NCBI GenBank assembly: GCA_001953215.1 | Contig: CP019169.1 | Location: 1,798,001-1,862,000, forward strand | Origin: Betaproteobacteria bacterium GR16-43 | Lineage (GTDB): Bacteria; Pseudomonadota; Gammaproteobacteria; Burkholderiales; Usitatibacteraceae | DNA: 64,000 bases | Direction of reading: 5' to 3' | Shown here: in pieces, positions 55,909 through 64,000 of the stretch | Layout: each line of letters opens with the position of its first letter | Numbering within the stretch: position 1 is the stretch's first letter | Notes under the pieces: model-generated | Told to the model about the DNA's origin: nothing | What the model saw: the letters and a program-made list of their open reading frames with translations, nothing else | Database searches by the model: none | Position numbers and translations under genes: made by a program

Positions 55909-57315
55909 TCACTTCACGTCGTAGGCGACGAGCTCCATGCGCTCGCGCAGGAGCACCTTGCCGGCCGCGGTGACGTTCGACTGCTCGCCCGCGACGAAGC
56001 GCTTCACGAGCGAGCTGTACCAGTACGTCCACGTGTTCACGCCGTCGTTCCTGGTCTCGCGCTGCTTCCACTTCGCGACGCGCGTGATCTTGATCGCGCG
56101 GAATTTCCCGGCGGGCGTCTCGACGTCCTCCTCGCCGCCCACGGCGAGGTCGGTGACCAGGTCGTAGGTACGCCCGCCCGTTTCCTGCGAACTCGTGAGC
56201 GACCATTTGCCGCCGGCGACCAGCGGGAACACGTAGCTTTGGGCCGAAGGCGTGTGGACCTCCACGCGGTCGCCGCGCTGGATGCGCCGGTTGTTGCCGA
56301 CGATGTCGCTCACGTTGCCGTTCGAGTATTCCACCGTGTCGCCCGTGATCTTCGTGACGCGGGTCGTCGTGCGGCGCTCCCCGCCGTCGAGCTCGTTCAC
56401 GATGCGATAGGTCCACGTGTCGCCGACCACGAAGTTCGGCGGCGCGCCGACGGTCGCGGGCAGCGAGCGCTTGGGCGACTCGCCCTTGGCGGCCTTGGCC
56501 GCCTCGGGCGGCTTGGCCGCGACTTTCACCGGAGCGGGCGGCGGCGCGGCCCTGAAATAGAACGCGGTCTCGAGCGACGTGCTCTCCCACGGGATCTGCT
56601 GGTTCTTCGACTCCGTCCGCACGCTCGCGCGCACCGACTTGAAGACGTCCTCGATGCCCAGGCCGGGCTGGCCGATCTGCGTGAGGAGGTATTGCGTGTA
56701 GCGGCCGTTGCGCCCGGAGCCGTCGGCGGCGGTCGAGCCGGGTGCCGTCGAGAAGGCGATCAGCGTCCCCGGCGGCGCGTCGACCTGGGCCAGGCCTTTC
56801 GCGGTCGGCGCGATGCGCGTGCCGAACGGATTGTTGCGGCACGCGTCGAGGATCACGAAGTTCACCGGGTTCTTGGCCGAGTCGAGCTTCTCCATCACGG
56901 CCCCGAGGTCGAGCGCGGCGAAGGCGACTTCGTCTTCGCGCTGGATGTCGGCGTCTACCGGAAGGAGATAGTTGCGCCCGCGAACCTGGAGGCCATGGCC
57001 GGAGAAATACACCAGGCCCGTGGCCTGGCGCCCGAGCTTGTCCCCGAACTCGCGCAGGGCGAGGTGCATTTCGCGCAGCGAAGCGTTCTCGCGCTTGATC
57101 ACGGTGAAGCCGTTCGCCTCGAGCGCCTTCGCGATGTCGACCGCGTCGTTGATCGGGTTGACGAGCGGCGCGTCCTTGTACGCCGCGTTGCCGATGACGA
57201 GGGCGAGGCGCTGGGCCTTCGCCGCCGGGGCGGGGCTCGGGGTGGCGATGGGAACCTGCGCCGGCACAGCCTGTGCGGCCAGCAGGAGGAGCGTGGCGAC
57301 GAGCGCGGTTTTCAT
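55909..57315 (-). CDS. Exported caspase-like (peptidase C14) protein
   Basis: A 468-residue protein from ATG 57315. A signal peptide (about 1-19) precedes a caspase domain (35-245) with the dyad His107 (YFSGHGLQ) and Cys159 (ILDACRNNP), both intact. An Ala/Pro/Lys linker (about 265-290) joins a C-terminal beta-rich region (296-465) made of two similar units (PPNFVVGDTWTYRIVNE and VFPLVAGGKWSLTSSQ). Bacterial caspase-like proteins cut after Arg/Lys or Asp. Export of one to the periplasm is unusual but found in betaproteobacteria. Divergent from the cyclodeaminase-type gene. Confidence 0.86.
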   Translation of the reverse strand: MKTALVATLLLLAAQAVPAQVPIATPSPAPAAKAQRLALVIGNAAYKDAPLVNPINDAVDIAKALEANGFTVIKRENASLREMHLALREFGDKLGRQATGLVYFSGHGLQVRGRNYLLPVDADIQREDEVAFAALDLGAVMEKLDSAKNPVNFVILDACRNNPFGTRIAPTAKGLAQVDAPPGTLIAFSTAPGSTAADGSGRNGRYTQYLLTQIGQPGLGIEDVFKSVRASVRTESKNQQIPWESTSLETAFYFRAAPPPAPVKVAAKPPEAAKAAKGESPKRSLPATVGAPPNFVVGDTWTYRIVNELDGGERRTTTRVTKITGDTVEYSNGNVSDIVGNNRRIQRGDRVEVHTPSAQSYVFPLVAGGKWSLTSSQETGGRTYDLVTDLAVGGEEDVETPAGKFRAIKITRVAKWKQRETRNDGVNTWTYWYSSLVKRFVAGEQSNVTAAGKVLLRERMELVAYDVK

Positions 57316-57323
57316 GGGCGGAT

Positions 57324-57333
57324 TGTATAGAAT
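57324..57333 (+). promoter_or_regulatory. Extended -10 promoter of the cyclodeaminase-family gene
   Basis: TGTATAGAAT, an extended -10 with TAGAAT, in the 45-base divergent gap; spacing to ATG 57361 is 27 bases. Confidence 0.45.
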
Positions 57334-57360
57334 CGCGCCTTCCCACCCGTTCCCCGCGCC

Positions 57361-58320
57361 ATGGCCCTCCTCCTCCGCGAATCCGACGTCGAGCAACTGC
57401 TCACCATGCCCCTGGCGCTCGAGCTGGTGGAGCGCGTGCATCGCGAGTACTCGGCGGGGCAGGCGACGGACGTGCCGCGCGAACGCACGCGCCAGCCCAA
57501 GTCGGCGCTGCACATCCTGCAGGGCGCCGTGCCCTCGGCGAACGTGCTCGGCTACAAGGCCTACACCTCGAGCAAGGAAGGCGTGCGCTTCATCGTCTAC
57601 GCGTTCGACGCCTCGCGCGGCTCGCTCGACGGCATCGTGGAGGCGAACCACCTCGGCATGACGCGCACCGGCGCCGCCGGCGGTGTGGCGGCCAAGTGGC
57701 TCGCGCGGCCCGATGCCAAGGTCGTCGGCGTGTTCGGCTCGGGGTGGCAGGCCCAGGGCCAGATCGAAGCGCTCGCGGCGGTTCGCAAGCTCGAACGCGT
57801 CAAGGTGTTTTCCCGTAGCGCCGACAAGCTCAAGGCCTTTTGTGACCGCATGACGACGAAGCTCTCCTTGCCCGTGGTCCCCGCGGCCTCCGCCGACGAT
57901 GCGGTGAAGGGCAGCGACATCGTCGTGACGATCACCACCTCGGCCACGCCCGTGTTTTCCGGCGAAGCGCTCGCGCCCGGCACGCACGTCAACGCCGCGG
58001 GTTCGAATTCGCTGCTGCGCCAGGAGATCGACGAGGCGACCGTGCGCAAGTGCGCCGTGGTCGTGGTCGATTCCCGGCCCACCGCCCTCAAGGAAGCGGG
58101 CGACCTGCTGCCGGCGCTCGAGAAGGGCCGGCTGCAGCCGGGCGGCCTCACCGAACTGGGCGAGGTGATCGGCGGCACGCGTCCTGGGCGCACGGCACCC
58201 GAGCAGTGCACCCTGTTCGAGTCGCAGGGCATGGCCATCCAGGACCTCATCCTCGCCGCGGCGCTGCTAAAGTTGGCGCGGGCGCGGGGCATGGGCACCG
58301 AGGTCGACCTCGGGTCGTAG
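57361..58320 (+). CDS. Ornithine cyclodeaminase/mu-crystallin family protein
   Basis: A 319-residue NAD(P)-dependent enzyme. The Rossmann motif is VGVFGSGWQAQGQIEAL, preceded by GYKAYTSS, and VNAAGSNSLLRQEID follows. Family members perform ornithine cyclodeamination, alanine dehydrogenation or ketimine reduction; the substrate cannot be decided. Arg/Lys substrate residues near 41-67 are present (RERTRQPKSALHI). Independent gene. Confidence 0.86.
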   Translation: MALLLRESDVEQLLTMPLALELVERVHREYSAGQATDVPRERTRQPKSALHILQGAVPSANVLGYKAYTSSKEGVRFIVYAFDASRGSLDGIVEANHLGMTRTGAAGGVAAKWLARPDAKVVGVFGSGWQAQGQIEALAAVRKLERVKVFSRSADKLKAFCDRMTTKLSLPVVPAASADDAVKGSDIVVTITTSATPVFSGEALAPGTHVNAAGSNSLLRQEIDEATVRKCAVVVVDSRPTALKEAGDLLPALEKGRLQPGGLTELGEVIGGTRPGRTAPEQCTLFESQGMAIQDLILAAALLKLARARGMGTEVDLGS

Positions 58321-58352
58321 AACCTTTTACAGACGGCGGCACCCCGGCAGGG

Positions 58353-58358
58353 TAAAAT
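58353..58358 (+). promoter_or_regulatory. -10 element of the CHASE2-kinase gene
   Basis: TAAAAT 34 bases before the ATG, with GGGAGAA as ribosome site. Confidence 0.4.
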
Positions 58359-58391
58359 TCCCGCCAAACCTGCAGGGCCAAGGGAGAATCC

Positions 58392-60992
58392 ATGAAAACC
58401 GCGTTCTGGAAGGCCGACTGGTTCTTCGGCCTCGTCATCGCAATCGCGCTCTTCGGCTTCGCGAAGGTCTCGGGGGTGATCCCGGGCCTCGAACGCTGGG
58501 CCTACGACCTCGGCGTGAAGATGACCTCGAAGCAGCCGAGCGACAAGGTCGCCGTCATCGCCATCGACGAACAGTCGATCCAGAACATCGGCCGCTGGCC
58601 GTGGCCGCGCGAAGTGCAGGCCAAGCTGATCGAGCAGCTCGCCGCCGGCAAGGCCAAGGTCATCGGCAACACGGTCTTCTTCTTCGAGCCGCAGCAGGAC
58701 GCGGGCCTCGTCTATGTCCAGAAGATGCTCGCCATCTACGACAAGGCCTACCCCGGCGACGCGAACCAGGAAGTGGTGGCCGGCGTCGGCGCCTTCGGTG
58801 GGGCAACGCCCGCCGCGCAAGGCGGCCCCGGCGGTGCGATCGGCCAGATCGGCCAGATCCTCAAGGAAGCCTCGATCAACCTGAACGGCGACGTGCGCAT
58901 GGCGCTGGCCGTGCGCAAGGCCGGCAACGTGCTGGTGCCCATGGCATTCGAGGAAGTCTCGTACGCCCCCGCGCAAGGCAAGCCCGATGCGCCGCTGCCC
59001 GAATACGTCACGAAGAACACGATCGCGGGCTTTTCCAACGGCGGCGGCCAGTTCATGTACGGCCTGGGCGCGCTGGTCCCGATCGAACAGATCGGCGCGT
59101 ACGTCTCCGGCATCGGCTTCCTCAACTCGAGCCTCGACGCCGACGGCGCCATCCGCTTCGAGCCGCTGGTGATGGACTACTACGGCCAGCAGTATCCGAG
59201 CCTGCCGCTGCTCATCGCCGGGAAGTCGCTGAACCTCACCTCCAAGGACGTGAAGGTGAACATCGGCCAGAGCGTCACGGTCGGCGGCAAGACGATCCGC
59301 ACCGACGAGACGGGGCAGATGTACACGTACTTCTACAAGGATCGCGACGGCCGCCCCGCCTTCACGGTCGATTCGTTCTTCGACGTCTACTCGGGCAAGA
59401 TCCCGGCGACGAAATACGCCGACAAGATCGTGCTGATCGGCGCCACCGCCGCGGGCATCGGTGCGGCGCAGACCACCCCGATCTCCTCGAACATGAACCC
59501 GGTGGTGACGCTCGCGCACTCGGTGTCGTCGATCCTCCAGGAGCATTTCTTCGTGGCGCCGACCTGGTCGCCGTGGGCCACGCTGTTCGCCTACCTGCTG
59601 GTGGCGCTCTACATCATCCTGCTGCTGCCGCGCCTGGGCGCCGGGATGGGCTTCGCGATCACGGGCGTCGTGTTCATCGCGCTCTTCGGGACGCACCTGG
59701 GCCTCATGACGGGCGCGGGCCTGTGGATCCAGCTGATGCTGCCGATCGTGCTGCTCGTGATCGGCCACGGCCTGCTCACCACCAAGCGCTTCCTCGTGAC
59801 CGAGAAGGGCAAGGAGAAGGCGGACACCGAAGGCGCCGAGTCCAACCGCATGCTGGGCATGGCGTTCCAGCAGCAGGGCCAGCTCGACATGGCGTTCGAC
59901 AAGTTCCGCAAGTGCCCGTACGACGAGCAGCTCGCGGAGAACCTCTATTCGCTGGGCCTGGACTTCGAGCGCCGCCGCCAGTTCAACAAGGCGGAGAGCG
60001 TGTTCGGCTTCATCCACAAGAACGACCCGAAGTTCAAGGACGTGGGCGAGCGCATGCAGCGCGCGAAGAACCTGTCCGAGACCGTCATCCTCGGCGGCGG
60101 CGCGGGACGCGGCGGCAATGCCTCGACCATGGTGCTGGCCGGCGGCGGCACCACGACCACCAAGCCGCAACTCGGCCGCTACGAGATCGACAAGGAACTC
60201 GGCAAGGGCGCGATGGGCGTGGTCTACCTCGGCAAGGACCCGAAGATCAGCCGCGTCGTGGCCATCAAGACCATGATGCTGTCGGCCGAATTCGAGGGCG
60301 ACGAGCTGGTGGAAGCCAAGGAGCGCTTCTTCCGCGAGGCCGAGACCGCGGGCCGCCTCACGCACCCGAACATCGTCACCATCTACGACGCGGGCGAAGA
60401 GCACGACCTCGCGTTCATCGCGATGGAATTCCTGAAGGGCAAGGACCTCGTGGACAACACGAAGGTGCCGAACCTGCTGCCGCCGAAAGTGGTGCTCTCG
60501 ATCGTCGAGCGCGTCGCCGATGCGCTGGGCTACGCGCACTCGCTGGGCGTGGTCCACCGCGACATCAAGCCGGCCAACATCATGTACGAGCCGACGGGCG
60601 ACGTGCCGAAGGTCACCGACTTCGGCATCGCGCGCGTGACGGACTCGTCCAAGACCAAGACCGGCATGGTGCTGGGCACGCCGTCGTACATGTCGCCGGA
60701 GCAGCTCGCGGGACGCAAGATCGACGGCCGCTCCGACCTCTTCTCGCTCGGCGTGACGCTCTACCAGATGCTCTGCGGCAAGCTGCCGTTCACCGGCGAA
60801 TCGATGACGCAGCTGATGTTCGCCATCGCCAACGCGCCGCACACGAACATCAAGGAGATCAACACCCAGCTGCCCGACTGGATCGTGGAGATCGTCGACA
60901 AGGCGCTCGCCAAGGACTTCGAGAAGCGCTACCAGACCGGCGCCGAGTTCGCGCAGGCCATCCGCGAGGCGCGCAAGGCGAACAACTTCTAG
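58392..60992 (+). CDS. CHASE2-domain Ser/Thr protein kinase
   Basis: An 866-residue sensor kinase. Topology: a short N-terminal membrane helix (about 11-28), a CHASE2 extracytoplasmic sensor (about 38-390; starts DKVAVIAIDEQSIQNIGRWPWPR), then three membrane helices (about 395-465), a TPR-like stretch (490-560), and a Hanks-type kinase (595-860). Kinase motifs are GKGAMGVVY, VAIKTMM, HRDIKPAN (catalytic Asp near 724) and DFG near 743. It is the second such kinase in the window. The sensed signal is unknown. The next gene starts one base after the stop. Confidence 0.93.
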   Translation: MKTAFWKADWFFGLVIAIALFGFAKVSGVIPGLERWAYDLGVKMTSKQPSDKVAVIAIDEQSIQNIGRWPWPREVQAKLIEQLAAGKAKVIGNTVFFFEPQQDAGLVYVQKMLAIYDKAYPGDANQEVVAGVGAFGGATPAAQGGPGGAIGQIGQILKEASINLNGDVRMALAVRKAGNVLVPMAFEEVSYAPAQGKPDAPLPEYVTKNTIAGFSNGGGQFMYGLGALVPIEQIGAYVSGIGFLNSSLDADGAIRFEPLVMDYYGQQYPSLPLLIAGKSLNLTSKDVKVNIGQSVTVGGKTIRTDETGQMYTYFYKDRDGRPAFTVDSFFDVYSGKIPATKYADKIVLIGATAAGIGAAQTTPISSNMNPVVTLAHSVSSILQEHFFVAPTWSPWATLFAYLLVALYIILLLPRLGAGMGFAITGVVFIALFGTHLGLMTGAGLWIQLMLPIVLLVIGHGLLTTKRFLVTEKGKEKADTEGAESNRMLGMAFQQQGQLDMAFDKFRKCPYDEQLAENLYSLGLDFERRRQFNKAESVFGFIHKNDPKFKDVGERMQRAKNLSETVILGGGAGRGGNASTMVLAGGGTTTTKPQLGRYEIDKELGKGAMGVVYLGKDPKISRVVAIKTMMLSAEFEGDELVEAKERFFREAETAGRLTHPNIVTIYDAGEEHDLAFIAMEFLKGKDLVDNTKVPNLLPPKVVLSIVERVADALGYAHSLGVVHRDIKPANIMYEPTGDVPKVTDFGIARVTDSSKTKTGMVLGTPSYMSPEQLAGRKIDGRSDLFSLGVTLYQMLCGKLPFTGESMTQLMFAIANAPHTNIKEINTQLPDWIVEIVDKALAKDFEKRYQTGAEFAQAIREARKANNF

Positions 60993-60993
60993 A

Positions 60994-61566
60994 ATGCCGC
61001 TCCCGGATCCGACGTCCCCCCGGAAACCGCTCCACCGCCGCACGATCGACATCCGGGGCTGGAAAAGGGACGACGGGCTCTACGACATCGAGGGCCACCT
61101 CCTCGACCGGAAGGAAGTGGATTTCAAGCTCGCCTCGGGCGTGCGCGCGCCGGGCGAGCCGATCCACTCGATGTGGCTTCGCATCACGGTCGACGCGAAG
61201 CTGCACATCGTCGATGCCGCGGCTTCCACCGATGCGATGCCCTACGAGAACGAATGCGATCGCATCACGCCCGACTACCGGAAGCTGGTCGGCCTCGCCA
61301 TCCGCCCCGGCTACACCCAGCGCGTGAAGGAACTCCTCGGCAGCGTGCGGGGCTGCACCCACCTGACCGAGCTCGCGGGTTCGCTCGCCACCGCGGCCTT
61401 CCAGACGCTCGCGGGCCAGGGCCTGCAGGATCCCGAACGCAAACCCTTCCAGATCGACCAGTGCCACGCGCTCGCTGCGGACGCCGCAGTGGTGGCGAGG
61501 TATTACCCCCGCTGGTACCGCGGCACCGAAACGATCGCGCCGGCGGCCGAGCCCGACCACCACTAG
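60994..61566 (+). CDS. DUF2889 family protein
   Basis: A 190-residue soluble protein whose ATG lies just after the kinase stop. DUF2889 blocks are RRTIDIRGWKRDDGLYDIEGHLLD, IHSMWLRITVD and GCTHLTELAGSLATAAFQTL. The family function is unsettled. Cys120, His122 and Glu125 of GCTHLTEL are possible metal ligands. Tight coupling to the kinase points to a shared pathway, perhaps as substrate. Confidence 0.85.
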   Translation: MPLPDPTSPRKPLHRRTIDIRGWKRDDGLYDIEGHLLDRKEVDFKLASGVRAPGEPIHSMWLRITVDAKLHIVDAAASTDAMPYENECDRITPDYRKLVGLAIRPGYTQRVKELLGSVRGCTHLTELAGSLATAAFQTLAGQGLQDPERKPFQIDQCHALAADAAVVARYYPRWYRGTETIAPAAEPDHH

Positions 61567-61625
61567 CCCCGGCCGGCGCGCGAAAACCTGTCGCGCGTCA
61601 AGGAGGGCGACTCCGGCCTCGCTGC

Positions 61626-61631
61626 TAGAAT
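61626..61631 (+). promoter_or_regulatory. sucC: -10 element of sucCD
   Basis: TAGAAT 44 bases before the sucC ATG, with a short C/T-rich leader. Confidence 0.4.
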
Positions 61632-61674
61632 CGCCGCAACTTCAGGTCCACCTTCCACTTCCGCCAGGCCCCCC

Positions 61675-62841
<1,167 letters not shown>

Positions 62842-62845
62842 GCAT

Positions 62846-63721
62846 ATGTCGATCCTCATCAACAAGAACAGCAAGGTCATTACCCAGGGCATCACGGGCA
62901 AGACCGGCCAGTTCCACACGAAGATGTGCCGCGAGTACGCGAACGGGAAGAACTGCTTCGTGGCGGGCGTCACGCCCGGCAAGGGCGGCCAGGACTTCGA
63001 GGGCATCCCGATCTACAACACGGTGGCCGATGCGAAGTCCGCCACCGGCGCCACGGTCTCGGTGATCTACGTGCCGCCGCCCTATGCGGCCGCGGCGATC
63101 GACGAGGCCGTCGAGGCGGGCATCGAGTTCGTGATCTGCATCACCGAGGGCATTCCGGTGCGCGACATGATCAAGACGCGCTACAAGATGCAGGGCAAGA
63201 AGACGCTCCTGCTCGGACCCAACTGCCCGGGGCTCATCACGCCCGACGAGATCAAGATCGGCATCATGCCGGGCCACATCTGCCGCAAGGGCCGCATCGG
63301 CGTCGTGTCGCGCTCGGGCACGCTCACCTACGAAGCGGTGGGGCAGCTCACGTCGCTCGGCCTCGGCCAGTCGTCCGCGGTCGGCACGGGCGGCGACCCG
63401 GTGAACGGCCTCAAGCACATCGACGTCCTGAAGATGTTCAACGACGACCCGGAGACCGACGCCGTGATCATGATCGGCGAGATCGGCGGCAGCGACGAGG
63501 AGACCGCCGCGCAGTGGGTGAAGTCGAACATGAAGAAGCCGGTCGTCGGATTCATCGCCGGCGTCACCGCGCCGCCGGGCAAGCGCATGGGCCACGCCGG
63601 CGCCATCATTTCCGGCGGCAAGGGCACGGCGCAGGAAAAGCTCTCCGTGATGGAAGCGTGCGGCATCAAGGTCACGCGCAATCCGGCGAAAATGGGCGAG
63701 CTGCTGAAAAGCGTACTCTAG
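62846..63721 (+). CDS. sucD: Succinyl-CoA synthetase subunit alpha
   Basis: A 291-residue CoA-binding subunit. The start [21 protein letters not shown] binds CoA and the phosphohistidine is in [27 protein letters not shown] and [12 protein letters not shown] are typical. It forms the heterodimer or tetramer with SucC. AAAGGAAAG precedes ATG 62846. Confidence 0.98.
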   Translation: MSILINKNSKVITQGITGKTGQFHTKMCREYANGKNCFVAGVTPGKGGQDFEGIPIYNTVADAKSATGATVSVIYVPPPYAAAAIDEAVEAGIEFVICITEGIPVRDMIKTRYKMQGKKTLLLGPNCPGLITPDEIKIGIMPGHICRKGRIGVVSRSGTLTYEAVGQLTSLGLGQSSAVGTGGDPVNGLKHIDVLKMFNDDPETDAVIMIGEIGGSDEETAAQWVKSNMKKPVVGFIAGVTAPPGKRMGHAGAIISGGKGTAQEKLSVMEACGIKVTRNPAKMGELLKSVL

Positions 63722-63751
63722 GCGCCGGGACATTCACCGGGAGGAGTCGAA

Positions 63752-64000
63752 ATGAACGCCGTCGTCCGTTTCGCATGCGCAGCCGTCCTGATGCTGGGCC
63801 TCGCCGGTTGTTATGTCGCTCCTTATCCCTATCCGTACCCGGCGCCCGCCCCGGCCGACCCGATGGACCAGCCGTGGGCCGCCGCGACGGGAGCCCTGCA
63901 GGACGTGGGCCTCACCGTCGTGACCGCGGACCGTGCCACGGGCACGCTGCGCGGAACGCGCGGCAACGTCGAGGGAATCATCGAAGTGCGCGTGCGCCCC
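63752..64000 (+). CDS. Small lipoprotein, 3' end beyond the window
   Basis: The first 83 codons of a protein starting at ATG 63752 with GGGAGGAG upstream. The lipobox is LAGC (Cys20), followed by a Tyr/Pro-rich stretch (YVAPYPYPYPAPAPADP). The mature part (GALQDVGLTVVTADRATGTLRG) resembles small lipoproteins with one alpha/beta unit. Incomplete at the right edge. Confidence 0.75.
   Translation, partial: MNAVVRFACAAVLMLGLAGCYVAPYPYPYPAPAPADPMDQPWAAATGALQDVGLTVVTADRATGTLRGTRGNVEGIIEVRVRP

Noticed and set aside
57597-61052. An 1151-codon minus-strand frame over the cyclodeaminase and CHASE2-kinase genes
   Set aside because: Shadow of strongly supported plus-strand genes; composition is Arg/His/Asp-rich without domains.

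Overview
The window reads as chromosomal DNA of a GC-rich betaproteobacterium. The evidence is uniform high GC, gene order (metK divergent from an operon of lauroyl-acyltransferase-like genes, dapF, DUF484, xerC and finally hslVU), a SAH riboswitch in front of ahcY, a PHA phasin, and tripartite tricarboxylate (Tct/Bug) transport genes. Genus cannot be fixed from sequence alone; a deep-branching soil or freshwater lineage is a guess. No tRNA, rRNA, prophage, insertion sequence or CRISPR array was seen. About 65 genes are called, mostly tightly packed and often overlapping.

Region by region: (1) 1-5.2 kb: a small heat-shock protein (cut by the left edge) with a sigma-32-type promoter, divergent from a metal-stress/RiPP operon: ECF sigma factor, short zinc-finger anti-sigma, two tandem DUF2282 bufferin-type precursors, a DUF692 MNIO enzyme, its DUF2063 partner, and a soluble PilJ-like gene. 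(2) 5.2-15.9 kb: a long leftward series ending in hslVU, with an sRNA-free chain of lpxL-like, SDR/DoxX, lpxL-like, dapF, DUF484, xerC, two COG0523 GTPases and a double STAS protein. (3) 16-21.8 kb: the activated methyl cycle: metK, SAH riboswitch plus ahcY, and metF, with a GST and a secreted alpha/beta hydrolase between. (4) 21.8-28.9 kb: an MgtE magnesium transporter and a signalling block: a class III nucleotide cyclase-FHA protein converging on an operon of two exported proteins and a eukaryotic-type Ser/Thr kinase with a large extracytoplasmic domain. (5) 28.9-42.3 kb: aminotransferase, ttcA, pteridine-reductase-like SDR, MidA-like methyltransferase, pntAB, an orphan TAXI binding protein, a repeat-rich gap, phasin, cca, an NDUFA9-like reductase and a lytic transglycosylase. 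(6) 42.3-53.8 kb: TerC, a tctCBA operon with an unusual CMP-kinase-like/BON fusion, then an oxalate module (Crp/Fnr regulator, oxc, frc) followed by a formyltransferase. (7) 53.8-64 kb: quinone oxidoreductase, small membrane proteins, an exported caspase-like protein, an ornithine-cyclodeaminase-family gene, a CHASE2-Ser/Thr kinase, DUF2889, sucCD and a lipoprotein cut by the right edge.

The most interesting parts are the bufferin-type operon with duplicated precursors and its extra PilJ-like gene; the kinase/cyclase-FHA signalling block; the oxalate module with an FNR-like palindrome at a class II activator position; a lauroyl-transferase-like protein whose HX4D motif is HX4N; and several dispersed or isolated inverted repeats (21795-21869, 37266-37374, 49643-49719). 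Three convergent gene pairs end on one shared CTAG tetranucleotide.
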